A stretch of DNA of 64,000 nt from Anaeramoeba flamelloides. Lineage: Eukaryota > Metamonada > Anaeramoebidae. Under the pieces are notes generated by a model that was given only the letters and a program-made list of their open reading frames with translations, made no database searches and was not told the origin of the DNA. The DNA lies in assembly GCA_027625915.1 (NCBI GenBank), contig JANTQA010000042.1, positions 1,004,001 through 1,068,000 of the forward strand. The letters run 5' to 3'. The position numbers and the translations under genes were made by a program. Below, one piece after another: positions 34,311-46,561 of this stretch; the first letter of the stretch is position 1; every line of letters starts with the position of its first letter.

Positions 34311-34720
34311 ATGCAGTTTGTGAGTCGATTTGAAAAAGGTAATTTTCAAGGAAATGAATATTTTTCACATTTTTCATTCAAATACCAATCACATTTTTAT
34401 TCCGAATCTTCATCGTTTTGTATTCTTACATTGTTTCTAAAAGGCTTCAGCTTTCAGAAATTCCTATCACCAGAGTAATAAAATTTTCCTGTGCATTTTT
34501 GTTTTTTTTTTCTTTTTTTTTTTATTTTTTTTCAAAAATCCGAAAATAAGCAAAAATAAATGGATTTAAAAAACAAAGCTTTAAAGTGTTTGAAAAAAAG
34601 CTCCAAGAAATTCAACAAATTACAAACAACGAATTGTCTATTCTTGAAGAAACAGACAAAGAAAAAGCGCTTCAAGTATTTGAATATTTTAAAACCTTTG
34701 TTTTAAAACAATCTAAATAA
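34311..34720 (+). CDS. Small two-exon gene, 65-residue protein
   Basis: Exon 1 (34311-34338) starts at ATG, encodes MQFVSRFEK and ends at donor GTAATT in phase 1. Exon 2 (34551-34720) follows AATAAG and reads AKINGFKKQSFKVFEKKLQE, then about 36 more residues to a TAA. The coding length is an exact multiple of three. The protein is basic and amphipathic, probably helical or coiled-coil (QEIQQITNNELSILEE), with no signal peptide. I do not recognise it. It was missed by a plain ORF view because each exon is short. Its end faces the NADAR gene 277 bp away. Balanced codon composition supports it as real. Confidence 0.65.
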
Positions 34721-34997
34721 AAACGTTAAACTTGTTGAATAAAAACTTGATTTTAACATCGTTAAATTTATAAAGAGTGTTGTGTTAAAATTGAGATCTC
34801 TAAAAAAACTTTACAGACACCAAAGAAATGATAACACTTTTGACCTACAAAATTTCATGGCTCAAAAAAAATAAAAAAAAAATTTAATTTCAATCTTTTT
34901 ATTTCTAAAATTGTTTTTCGGATCTTCTCGACGAGTATTTTAGAACCGTGACAAAGTCTTTTTTTTTTCCTGTTCTTCGTCTGAATTAATTTAATCT

Positions 34998-35675
34998 TTA
35001 ATTTTTTTCTTTTTCTTTTTCATTCTCATTTTCATTTTCATTTTCATTTTCATTTTCATTTTCATTTTCATTTTTTAAAAGGTTAACATCTTCTCGAATA
35101 GCTTTTCTTACTTCCATCAGGATTAACCCAAGCCAATTTTTTCCAGAACCATCACCACCGTCTGCCCAAATTCGATCGTTAAAGGTATGTTCAATTAAGT
35201 GTGTGTTACCAGTTGCAAGTAATTTTTTTTTCATTTCTTCGTTCTGGGTGAATTTGCAATAAACAATTTCCCTCATGATGTTATATTTGACTTCTTCCCA
35301 GTCAGCTCTCAATTTTTGTGGTCCTTTTCTTGCACGCCCAAGTCTTGCAGATTGCCCTGGCCCTTTGACAAGTCGAATCTTTTCTGCATATTCTAAGTCA
35401 AACTTTGTGCTTCCACTCCAGAGAAACTTGTGTGCCTGGAATGCGTGTTCGGAAGTTGTGTAGTATTTTCCTTTATAAAAGATTCTTGATTTTGCAAAAT
35501 TTGAAAAGTATCCATAAGGATCATTTTGTCGATAAAATTTAATAGTTTTTTGGGACATTGGAGAAAAAATGATTTTTGATAAAGCCCAAATTATTTTTAA
35601 ACCAAAGGTTAGGTATAATCTGGAGATCCAATTTACTGTCTTTTGTCTTTTTAAGGTTGTTGGTGTTGAAATCAT
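34998..35675 (-). CDS. NADAR/YbiA-like domain protein
   Basis: The NADAR family includes bacterial YbiA N-glycosidases, linked to cleaving damaged riboflavin intermediates, and domains acting on NAD or ADP-ribose metabolites. Signatures here are KFYRQNDPYGYFSNFAKS, YTTSEHAFQAHKF, YAEKIR, LGRARKGP, RADWEEVKYNIMREIVYCKF, ATGNTHLIEHTFNDRIWADG and GKNWLGLILMEVR, i.e. the whole domain. The ORF is 225 residues from 35675; the domain starts near an internal Met at 35558, a plausible alternative start giving 186 residues. The extra N-terminus is partly hydrophobic. The C-terminus is a run of EN pairs then EKEK, encoded by a hexanucleotide repeat (35020-35075). No intron is needed. Confidence 0.88.
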   Translation of the reverse strand: MISTPTTLKRQKTVNWISRLYLTFGLKIIWALSKIIFSPMSQKTIKFYRQNDPYGYFSNFAKSRIFYKGKYYTTSEHAFQAHKFLWSGSTKFDLEYAEKIRLVKGPGQSARLGRARKGPQKLRADWEEVKYNIMREIVYCKFTQNEEMKKKLLATGNTHLIEHTFNDRIWADGGDGSGKNWLGLILMEVRKAIREDVNLLKNENENENENENENENENEKEKEKN

Positions 35676-38600
35676 GAGAACACTTTTGATAAATCCTGAG
35701 AATATTATTTTAAGGTTTTTTGAATAGGAGACATAAACATCATTGGTACCTTAATTATCATAATTTTCTTTTAGTAAAGATAGTTTCCATAAGAAAAAGG
35801 TTGTAATTTTTTACTCTATTGAAAATAGAATATGAATCGAATATTGTTTTCAGGTTAAAAAATTAAAATAACGAAACGTCATTTTTCGAAAAAAAAACAA
35901 AATATTTCATGACGTTTCTAAATTCCTTACTGGATTTGTAATCCCACAAAGTACAAACACACACTAAATCAGTAATATTTCTTTTTAATTACAATCAAAT
36001 TTGTAAAAAAGTTTTTTGGGTTTCAACACTCAAAACAATTTCATTTTCGAATAAAATTAAGAGAAATCTAACCATTTGTGAAAAAAAGTGAAGTAGACAA
36101 AAAAAGTTCAGATAGCCATTACGTAGAAAAGATTAAGTGAATAGCAAACTAAAAAATCATCTTGTAAATTTTTGAGTTAATTCCAAAAAAAATTGTACCA
36201 AATCTTGAATTTGATAAATAAAGTAAAAATATGATAACTACAAGGCAAAACTACTTTAAATGCTAATTTCAGAAATTGAATTAGTGTTTTTAAAAGTTTG
36301 ATCCATTTTTCACATTTTTGTAAAGTTCTATTAAACAATATATTTGTTTATTAATTATTAAAAAAAATTATTTTCTTTGAAAAAAGATTGAAATCTTAAT
36401 ATTATCTAGGAAGTGTATTTTCCAAAACAAACTTGAAAAATAGAACCACAAAGTTTTCGAATAACTCAAGAATTAAAAAATCCACTTTAATTCAAAAAAA
36501 TTAAAAATCATTCTAAACTTGAAAAAAATATAATTTTTTGATTCAAAGAACAGTTCAAATCAATTTTTTCTTTTTATTAAAGAAAAAAATCGAGAAAAAT
36601 CATAAAAAAGAACCAAACAATCAAAATAAATAAAAAAAATACTTTTTTAAAACCAGGAAATTTAACTAAAAACTGAAGAAATACTTTTTAATCTGAGTAT
36701 TTAGAATGAATAATTAAATATCCAACCTTATTTTATCAATTGAGTTATTATCAACCCTGAGATTAATGGAGCCAATAGACTTTATAATTAATTACATATT
36801 TCTTAAAGATTTTCAAACAAATTAACCAATTAAAACGTATAATTCTAATAAAAAATAATGAGATTTTATCAAATATCTGATTTTAATACAAACTATTCCC
36901 CGTTTATACTACTATTTTTGGAAAAAGAATACTACCTAATTTAAAAAATTTCAAGAAATTTAAATAATATTTGTGAATAAAATAAATGTTCAAATTTTTT
37001 AGATCTTCAAAGATACAATATTTGATTTATTTTTATTGTATTTTAAAAATCGGATTAAAAATACATTGTTATTTGTGAATAAAGACTCTCAGAAATTAAA
37101 AAAAGTGATATTTCATCAAAATAAAATTATTTTACAAATTTAGCGTTTTCTAAATTGATCCAAAAAAAACAAAAATGGACTAGATCTGTTTTTATAGAAT
37201 TCTTATTTGGAAATAACAACGTCTTTTCTAAAATGATAACTTGTTTCTCAAAAGTTGATAAGTGAGGTTGCTTATCAAGTAGGTTTTATATGTATTTGCT
37301 CTTTTGTGGAATAAACTAGATTTCAAAAATTTTGACTAGCTTTAGAATGTTAATAGCACTTATTCTGAGAGTTTATTCCAGTATTCTTTTTAGAAAAATT
37401 TTTTTTTAAAATTTTTGGATCAGAATCATTTTTTCTAATTTTCCAATTTTGAATTTGCTTTTGCTTTTTCAAATTTTTATTTTTGATTTTTTTTTTTTTT
37501 TTGAAAAATTTTTCTTTTTATTTATTTATTGTGAAAAAGGAGCAATTAAAGAAAATTTACTAAATAAAAAGAGAAGAAGAAAAATAATTAAAACATTAAA
37601 GTAAAAAGAATATTATATCATTCACATGACCAAATTAAAAATTATCCACTTCCTGAAACAGGAGGAGTAAAAAAACCGAGAGAAAGATTATTAATAATAA
37701 GATTCCACAAACTGTGATTAATAAATTGGTATTCCACTACTCCAAAAAGTGGGGCACGATGTACCTGAATTTGTATATTTTTTTTACTATTTTAGGCATT
37801 TTTTATTTTCAATTTTTTTATTTTTATTTTTTCTTTATTACCCTAAGTTTTCTAACCATTAGAGCTGCGATGAAAAATTCTCGACAAGAACAATAAATTT
37901 CGTAATTTTGATTAACGAGATTAAGGAGCTTTTAAAAAATTTTTCTTTTTTCTTTTTCTGTTTTTTTTTTTTTTTTTTTTTTTTTTGCAAAAGGACATGT
38001 AGAAAAAAAAAAGATCTTCAAAAGACAAATAATCACCATGAAAATTTCGACGATGTAGTGTCTTTTAAAATGAATTTAATTATTTGTAAAAATCTTTTGT
38101 CAACTTTTTTTCAGTGAAATTCCAGTATTAAAAAATTTGTAATGATTATTTCAAAAATTGTGAGTAACTTTTTTTTAGTTTTTGCTTTTATTTTTTTTTA
38201 ATTTTTAAAATATCAGATTTTTATATATTAAGATTTATTTAAAAGTGAATGAAAAATCAGATTTAATTATTAATTTTTATTGAATACCAAAGGATAACTT
38301 TTTTTTTTTTTTCAATTTATTATTTCAGGCAAGTCACAATTTTTGAAAAAATGTTTAGTTGATATTTATATGAGGTCAATATACAGATCAATATATTTAC
38401 TTAAAAAATGAACTTTGGGAATTCTTAGTGATAAAGTCAGACTAAGAATAATGGTTTTCATTTTTATTTTGAATTAAAGATCAAAGAAAAATACAACTTA
38501 AATTCATTCTTATTCTTCTTCAATAAAATCCTGGATTTTCAAAAATATTAGAATAATGTGTTTTTACTTCTTAAAAAAACATAGATCTTATAATAATGAT

Positions 38601-39339
38601 AAAAAATCTGCAAAATAATTCTGAATCAAAAAAAAAAAAAAAATAGAAATAATAATAAAAACCAAAAAAAGTGAAAAAATGATTTCAATTTTGAAATTTC
38701 ACAAATTATTTTTTTTTTCTTTTGATATCCATTCAAACCCTTTTAATAAATACAAGGTATATATCGCAAATGTACCCCATCCACCAAAAATAGTTCAATT
38801 TCTGTTTTCAATTTTGATAAGAAGATAAAAAAATTTCAAAAAATCGAAATTTTAATTAAAAATTATCATAAAATATTATATTTAAATTTATATGAAAAAT
38901 TAATTAAAGGGAATTTTTAGTCGATTTTGATATTGATAGTACTAATAATAGGAACTTGACGAAAATCATATTTTGATTTTTGGCAATTTCATTGTAACAA
39001 CCTTGATTAGAAATTTTGGGTTCATTTTTCATCTATTTCGAATTAATTTGTGATTTTTATAAAGAGAAGAATGTTTGGGTGAGTTATTTTTTTTTCAAGT
39101 TCTTATCATTCAAGTATGTAAAGTTTTTTTTAAACATCAAAATGTTGATCTACAATTTTCAATTTTTAGTATTTCTTCATTTGGTAATAATTCCTTTCAT
39201 AAACTAAAATTCCAAAATTTTCCACACAACTAAAATGTTCCAAAGAATCACAACAATACAATTTCTTAGATATTGGAAATAAATTTGATTTTTGAAAAAT
39301 ACGAAAATCATTTTTTCATCTTTTATTTTTTTACTTTCC

Positions 39340-39730
39340 TTTCATTTTTGGTATTCCATAATTTGTTTTGTTGGATCAAAATTTTTTTGATCGATTGATA
39401 TAAGGTTAAAGTTGGGTTCTCCAAATAGAAGAAAATCACTTAAAATTAATTGGTAATATCTAACCATTTGATGGATCAATATTCCTAATAGAATTTCAAC
39501 AAATTTAGCAATGTATTTTTTTTGTTTTGCTCTCTCCAAAATTTTTAACACACCCCTTGATTTATTTGTATTGATAATTATTTATTTATTGTTTTTTGAG
39601 TATTTTAATTTATAAACCAGTGTTTTCATTTCAATTACTAAAATTGTTCTAATTTGGTATTCCTTCTTGAATTGATTAAATAAGATTATTTTTCAAAAAT
39701 TGAATTTTGGTGTGTTAAAAATTTTGAATT
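39340..39730 (-). repeat. Dispersed repeat C, copy 2, with terminal hairpin
   Basis: The minus strand of 39380-39520 matches 25610-25750. Nearby, CAAAATTTTTAACACACC (39536) pairs with GGTGTGTTAAAAATTTTG (39709) around a 155 bp loop. The 69-codon minus ORF at 39342 lies in this repeat and is not evidence of a gene. Confidence 0.5.
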
Positions 39731-40538
39731 GGGGTTCATTTGAAATATTTCCAAACTAAAAAAAAATTTAAAGAAGTATGTGCTGTTATAATTGTTGTTG
39801 GGTGAGTTATGGAAGATTATTTTAATTGTCTCTATTTAAAATTTTGTTTCTTTTGATTTTTTTATTAATAAAAAATTACTTTTAATTTTAAAAAAGTTTT
39901 TAATTTGATAAATAAATTTAAAAATTGAATTTAAGTTAAATAAAATACTCAAAATGAATTCTACTAAGATGAAATTGACTTGGTATATAAAAAAAGAATT
40001 ATTTCAGATATCTAAGAATACAAATTATTGAATTTTTTTTGAAATTGGTAAATTGGATTTTTTTTACAATGAAACCCCTTCAATTAATATTTTGAAGAAC
40101 TGATATTCCTGGAATTTTTATTCTTATAATTCTAGTAGTATTTGGGAATTTAAAACAAATATAAAAATATTATCAAAATTGGTTAATTATTTAAGAATTT
40201 CCAAAAAAATTGAGGTTGGTCCTTTGTGAATTATAATATATAAAAAAAAAAATTAAACTCTTTTACAAAGATTTTTTATAGAGATAATTGAACTATAGTT
40301 CACTGAGATGATTTACTGCCTATTACTGCAGACTTTAACTTTCAACAATGTCCTAAGCGGTTTCCAATTTCTTAAAAAAAAAAAATGTAATAAAAAATAA
40401 AAATATAAAAAAAATCAATTTTTGTTTCATAAATAATTATTTGAATAACTTTGAATATGTGTTTAGATAATTAAATGAAATGCCATTCGAGATTTAACGA
40501 TTTCATTTTAAGGCATTAGTTTGAATGTGTTTAAATTT

Positions 40539-40540
<2 letters not shown>

Positions 40541-40592
<52 letters not shown>
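40541..40592. repeat. (TAA)n microsatellite
   Basis: About 17 uninterrupted ATA/TAA units just downstream (3') of RPN13, followed by degenerate TTTAATAA units. Confidence 0.9.
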
Positions 40593-40594
<2 letters not shown>

Positions 40595-40639
40595 TTTAAT
40601 AATTTTAATAATAAAAATAAAAATAATAATTAATAATAT

Positions 40640-43376
40640 TTAATTTTTCTCAGATTCTTCGATATCCATATCTTTTTCATTTTTTTCATTTTTTTCATCT
40701 TTTTCTTTTTTTTCCTTTTTTTGTTCCATTTTCAATAAAGAGTCAAATAGGGCAGCAACCCCCATTTGATTTTGATCTCCTCCTTCCAAACCAAAATGAG
40801 TAAAAATTGTCTGTGGTGGAAGTGTAGAAATGGCATATTCGAGTCTATTAAGAGCCTGCAAGTATTGTGGCGAATGAATGAAATCATCAATATCTTGTGA
40901 GCTCCTTTGTTTTAATGGCAAAAATTCAATAAGTCTGTTTTTTAAATCTTCATTTTCTTGTAAAAGTGGCCCAATTCGTTCAGGTTTTAATAATTCAACA
41001 AGGTGTGGTACAGGTTTTTGATTTTGCATTTTTTCCATTTCGCTTTGAAGATTACCAATGATATTTCCTAAATCTGGTATTAGGTTTTGGCTTTGGTTTT
41101 GTGTGTTTGTGCTCTTTTTCTCTTTCTCATCCCCTTTGCCCTTTCCTGTGCTGCTTGTCGTTGCTGTTGAACTATTTGATGTTTGGTTATTTTTATTTTT
41201 ATATTTTATATAATTTATTCAAAAATGAGAAATAGTTCAATGCTTTTTAGTTTTCCCTAGAGATTTCTTTTGTAATTGTATTCTTATTTGACAGTTTACT
41301 CAAATTTCAAGCTTGGCAAAATTATTTTAACTTTAAACCTACTGTTCAATATCAATTTTTAAAAATTTTTAGTTTAATTTCCATTTTTTTTACAATCTTA
41401 TAACTTATTTTCAAAACAGTTCTTCAATATTTAAGAAAATATCTTGAAGATCAACTAATTTTACAAAGTTTCTTAACATTTAAAGAAATAAAACATATTT
41501 TTTCAAAACCTTTTGAAAAAATTTAAAAAAAGAAAATGAAGAAAAAAGTTGATAACATTTCTTTGAATTTATCAGTAACAAAGTTCAATAATGAAGAGCC
41601 AAATTAGTGTGACAATTTTTGTTTATGAAGTTCTTGTGTGATTTTTCTACCAATTATGAAGAAACACGAGATTGGAAATTGAACTAAAAATTGTTCATTT
41701 ATTAATTGCAAAATGATAGTAGAACTAGTTTGTAAAAGTGATTACTTTTTTTTTTTAAATTGTCAGAATTTAAACTTTTTTAAAACAGTACAGTCATTTT
41801 AAAAATGTGAGAGCTTGTTTAAAACTTTTATCGAGTTTTCTATTTTCAAAAAGTGAGTAAAGTAATTTTAAAAAGAAATTACTTTTTTTTTTTTTTTTGA
41901 GATTGTCACAATTAAAACGTTTTTAAAGTTTTTTATTTTCAACAAGCCAAAACTTTTTTTCATAATTCAAACTTTTTGCAAGTGATCTGTTTAAAAAAAG
42001 TGAAGAATTTTTCAGAATTAAAACTTTTTGAAAGTTTTCTGTTTTAATAAAGTGAGGTATCCTCCTTTAAATGTGATTTAGGGGTTGGTGTATGAAGAAA
42101 AGTACTTTTTTCAAACTAAAAATACCTCACTTTATTAAAACAAAAAACTTTAAAAACGTTTTAATTGTGACAATCTCAAAAAAAAAAAAAAAGTAATTTC
42201 TTTTTTAAAATGACTTTACTCACTTTTTGAAAATAGAAAACTCGATAAAAGATTTAAACAAGTGAAAGCTTTTCTAAAATGGCTGTAGAAAACTTTTAAA
42301 AAGTTTTAATTCTCAAAAAGTCTTGACTGTTTTAAAAGTCAAAAGTTTACTTTTTGTTTTTTTAGTCCTTAAAATTTCTGTTCACAAACACTTTGTTTTT
42401 GATGAACGAAGAAGAAGAAAAAAAAAAAAAAAAAAAAGAAACACAAAAGAAAAAAAATTGGGTGATTTTTTTGAAAAGAGTTTTTACATTTTTTTCGAAG
42501 ACTTGGGATCAACATAAACTTCACCATTAATAGCTTTATTAACATTGTCCAATAATTCTTGATCCTTATCTTCTTTTGGTTCTTGTAGCCAATAAAAGAA
42601 TCTTCTTCTACCTTGGTTAAATCGGAGTAAAACAACTCTTCCAGTTGTGCATTGATAAACTTTTTTTAGAACAGCATCTCCAGGAAAAAGGAAAAAGTTC
42701 TATTTTTTTGGTAAGTATAGAGTTTAAAAGTATTTGTTAAAATGTTCAAGATTAAATTGGGTTTGTTGAGTTTTTCAAATGTTAAAAAACAGAATTTTTA
42801 AATTTAACATAAAAAAAATATAAAAAAAAAAAAAGATTTTAACTTTTTGAAGAAAAAAAACTTTATTTTTTTTTATATTGCAATTTTAAAAAAGAAAAGA
42901 AAAGAAAACGAAAAGAAAAGAAAAAAAAAAAAGAAAGATTTTTTTACATCAACAATATCTCCTTTGACACGATCTTTCCATTGGAATTGTACAATTCCTT
43001 CAGGCGACTATTAAGAAGAAAATAAAATAAAAAAAAAAGTTTTCATAAAAGAACAAAAGTTTTGTTTGTTAAAGAAGTGTATCTAAAGATCATCTTTTGT
43101 TACCGTGTTTTTTCTTTTTGAAAAATTAGAGAAAAAAAATTACTTTGACAACTTGCACCATTCCCTTTCTTTTGTCTGGTGAAACTAAATTACCAGATTT
43201 ATTCATTTTTCCTGCACGGAAAGAAACCAAAACATTCTAATTTGTTGGGGAAAAGTAAAAAAAAGAATTAAAAAAAACAAAGGCATAAATAAAAGCTTGT
43301 TGGTTTTCAAAAAAAAATTTAAAGAAACTAGGGTTGTTATTACTGAATTGGTTTGTGTTTGATTGAAAAAAGACAT
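40640..43376 (-). CDS. RPN13: Proteasome ubiquitin receptor Rpn13/ADRM1, complete, five exons
   Basis: Rpn13 binds ubiquitin and Rpn2 on the 26S proteasome and recruits the deubiquitinase UCH37. Exons on the minus strand: 43376-43344 (MSFFNQTQTNS), 43236-43144, 43007-42948, 42699-42488 and 41171-40640; total 930 nt, 309 residues, all junctions GT..AG and in phase. The Pru domain (about 10-130) shows VSFRAGKM, SPDKRKGMV, VQFQWKDR, LFPGDAVLKKV, TTGRVVLLRF and RRFFYWLQEPKEDKDQ. A Ser/Thr/Lys linker follows, then the DEUBAD domain (about 187-285: HLVELLKPERIGPLLQ, LPLKQRSSQDID, SPQYLQALNRL, FGLEGG) and an acidic/Lys tail. In human Rpn13 a Phe in EFKRV contacts ubiquitin; here the loop reads VLKKV, so ubiquitin binding may differ. 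Introns are 75-300 bp except one of 1.3 kb holding a foldback. Confidence 0.93.
41735..42365. repeat. Foldback element (about 630 bp inverted repeat) in RPN13 intron
   Basis: The left arm 41735-42065 (AGTCATTTTAAAAATGTGAG, TTTTATCGAGTTTTCTATTT, GAGATTGTCACAATTAAAAC, ...AAGTGAGGTATC) is mirrored by 42100-42365 (...TACCTCACTTTATTAAAACA, GTTTTAATTGTGACAATCTC, AAATAGAAAACTCGATAAAA, GTGAAAGCTTTTCTAAAATG). The spacer is about 40 bp. There is no coding capacity. The RNA of this intron could form a very long hairpin. Confidence 0.75.
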
Positions 43377-44037
43377 TTTAATTTTTGAAAAGTAATAAAA
43401 AAATGACAAAAATAATTTTTATTTTGTTAAAATCGTTAAAGCTCTCTATTTTGATAAATAACTTCTATTTTTCATCCATTTTTAACTTCCATTTATTAAA
43501 TTTGGTCCTCTATTAGATTTTAAGGATTATTCTTTTATTCTGGTTTTTTCAATAAAATTTTACTCTAACAATTAAGAAAATCAACTAAAAAATTCGACAA
43601 TCAGAAGGATCTGGATTATTACCAATAATTTTATCTATATTCAGGCAGTGTAATATAAAAACAAATGAGATTGTGAAAATTATTGTATTTTAGTTGACAA
43701 TATATAAAAAGTATTAAGGTACTCATCTCAAATTCTTCCTTTCTAAAAATTTAAAAAAAAAAATTTCTTAAAAAACAGATCATTATATTAACAACATTAT
43801 CTCTAATTTCGGAATTAAAAATTAAGAAATTAACACCCCTATGATCTACAACTGTCGAAATATTGAAAGCACTATGTAAAAAAATTATTACGCTAACGAT
43901 CCAGAAAAATTCAATACAAAAGAAAATAATCAATAACCAATTCAAAATTAATGGGTTACAAAAAACTTTTCAATGAATTTTTACTTTTTATTATTTCTAT
44001 ATTAGGTATCTTTTTCTTTCTTTTTTTCTTATATTTG

Positions 44038-44075
<38 letters not shown>

Positions 44076-45486
44076 TATATAACTATATTAAAAAGACTAG
44101 CTATATTCGTGTATAGTATGCAATTCGTTTAAAGGTATGGGAAAAGAATGGAAATTTGCCTTTTCCTGGCTGATAGAGAGGTTTTCCGTTTAAACCCCAA
44201 GAAAAAGTTTTGATTTCCGATCATTTAAATGGCATAAAATAAAAAAAAAGTTTTATATTTAAACCTTTATTAAATTGTAAACCCGTTAAACACTAAGAAA
44301 AAAAATAAATTTTTGAAAAAAAAATTCACTATTTAGATGGAAAGAAAAGAAGGATAAATTTTTACTTTTTTACCAATTCCAAATTAAATCAGATCACCAG
44401 TTTTTTGGTATTTGATAACACACCCTTTAATATGATGATATATTACCAATTTAAAATTTAATAATTGAAACTTGAGTAGTAATTGTAAAAAAATATCTAT
44501 AATTAGATTTCTTAATGGGTATTAATGAAGGACAAATAGCAAAAATTGAAAGTTTAACACTAATTTACTATTATTAATAATAAAACTTATTACACCAGCA
44601 ATTATGGTGTGTGGAAGGTTTTTTAATTGTAATCCCGATAGTATTTATTTCATAATTCAAACAGCTATTTGAATCTTTAAACAGTTCACCCAATAATAGT
44701 ATTTGTTGATCACAAAAAAAATTCTTCCAAAATTGAAAAATTATCAACTTCAAAAACTTGAATTTGTTTTTAAAATTTTAAATCTGGAGTGTTTGATCAG
44801 TAATTCTTTTATTTGATGGATTCTATTTGATCTTATAATTAAATCAATCAAATTACTAGAATATTTTTTTGTGAATGGATTTTCTTCTAATTTTTTTTTC
44901 TACTCAATCAAATAAAGGTAAAGAAATAAATACTGGTGATAATGGACTTAGTATTTCTTTATTATGTTTTTCTGAATATATATTTTCATTTTGACAAATT
45001 AAATTTTACAAAATTGTTTTCGTACTTTGATTTTATAGATTTTTTGACCAAAATTACTACTTTAGAAATTTTAAAAAAAACTCTTATTTTTTCATTGTGA
45101 AAACAAATTCAATTATGCTGTAATTAAGTGCTATGCCCTTTCCTCATTTAAATTTGTTTTAAAGGAATGTTATAGAATTTATTTATAACACATACTCATT
45201 CTATCATAATATTTATAAACTTTTTTTTGACCTTAGAAAAGAAATTAACCAATGAAGAGAAAAATTCAACTCAATCCATACATACTGTTTCGAATATAGA
45301 ATCTAATTTGTATATTTTTTATCAGAATTTAATATATTTTTTTTTTTTTTTCTTTTTTTTGTTTTTTTTTTTGTGATCTATAATAAATTTTATTCTTGAA
45401 AGGTATTTAATTATTTATTTATTTAGAGAAAGCTATAATTAAAGAAAATTGTATCAAATAAAAAAGGGAAGAATAAAATTAAGTAA

Positions 45487-46561
45487 TATAAACTCAATTC
45501 CAAAAATTGGGGCACACCTTCAAAATCAGTTTAATTCTAAGAAAAGTGATATTTGACTCTTAAATATAAACATTAGATATTAACAATCAATAGAAATAAT
45601 TTTAAAGTTAATTATTTATCATTTTTTTTCATTATTTTTTGATTTTTGATTTTCAATAATTTTTTTGATTTTTTTTGAATTCTTTTTTTTCAAATAAAAA
45701 AAAAATTAAAATTTTTGACAAAACTTTTTGAAAATCTCAAAATCACTTTAAAATGAAATTTAAAAGTTTTGATTCTGATCACAAAAAAAAAAAAATTTTG
45801 TTTCAATAAAATGAAAAAAGATTCTTTTTTTACCGAGAAAAAATTTTTTTGAAAAAAAATCATGATATGGGGTGCTAGAGCACATGACCTACAAACAGGC
45901 CTTATTACCATTAATGAAAATGTGAATACTGAATGTATTATTAATGATATTTTCAAAAAATCAAATGTAATTCAACTCGCCAATTCAGAACATGGTGAGT
46001 TGAAATGGATTTTCCAAAAGGATGTAGCTTGTCCACACACTTCAAAAAAAAATCAAACTTACTTAAACTGTGGATGTAATGTTCTGGACCCTTGGCCCCC
46101 AATTCCCCAGATTCAAACCCAATTGAGAATTTATGGTCAATTATGGATACTAAACTGAAAAAATGTAATCCAAAAAACGGAGAAGAATTTATTAAAATTT
46201 TCACTAATGTATGGAATACTTTGAGTTGGGAAACCTTAGAAAATTAGTAAACTCCAGATATAAGGATAGATTTAGTTATCAAAAGACAAACTGAATCTAT
46301 TAATAGTTTTTATTAATTTTTCTTTATATAAAAATGGATTTTTTGGTAACCGTGTTCCAAAAATAGGGGCACACTTTTTTTTATTTTTTCTTTTTTATTT
46401 TTTGAATTGAATTTTAAATTTACTATAAAATATATAAATAGTATTTATTAAATATTTTCAGATCTTTTATTATTTTAATGTTTAAGTATCATGTATTTTT
46501 GAGTATATTTTTATTAATGTAATTTTTTTTTTGTGTCCCATTTTTTGGAATTGAGTTTATA
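45487..46561 (+). mobile_element. Tc1/mariner element with broken DD34E-type transposase
   Basis: The terminal repeats TATAAACTCAATTCCAAAAA (left) and its inverse at 46530-46561 enclose 1,075 bp. From 45862 the plus strand encodes the C-terminal half of a DDE transposase: MIWGARAHDLQTGLIT, WIFQKDVACPHTSKK (catalytic-type D), then after a one-frame shift NSPDSNPIENLWSIM with the terminal E, 34 residues after that D. The first half of the gene, with the DNA-binding domain and first catalytic D, is missing. So it is internally deleted and frameshifted, hence non-autonomous. The outer ends abut TA-rich DNA, as expected of TA-targeting elements. Confidence 0.85.

Larger units (their letters stand above)
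35676..40639. other. Intergenic region, AT-rich, repeat-bearing
   Basis: 5 kb between two minus-strand genes. It holds repeat C copy 2, a GTGGGGCAC mariner-like end at 37730-37770 with no partner found, long T runs (37970-37986) and a (TAA)n array. ORFs at 37714, 37908 and 39016 are low-complexity and not credible. 37500-37620 is similar to 45400-45490, so another dispersed repeat is likely. Confidence 0.5.

Noticed and set aside
37714-37896. Mariner-type element starting with a GTGGGGCAC end
   Set aside because: No matching inverted partner was found within several kilobases, so an element cannot be delimited.
39342-39551. 69-codon minus ORF resembling a folded protein
   Set aside because: The same DNA recurs at 25600-25760 with the frame broken, so it is repeat-derived.
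42369-42635. 88-codon minus ORF starting FYSDLTKVEEDSF
   Set aside because: Wrong frame over RPN13 exon 4; the correct frame reads TTGRVVLLRF and FFYWLQEPKEDK.
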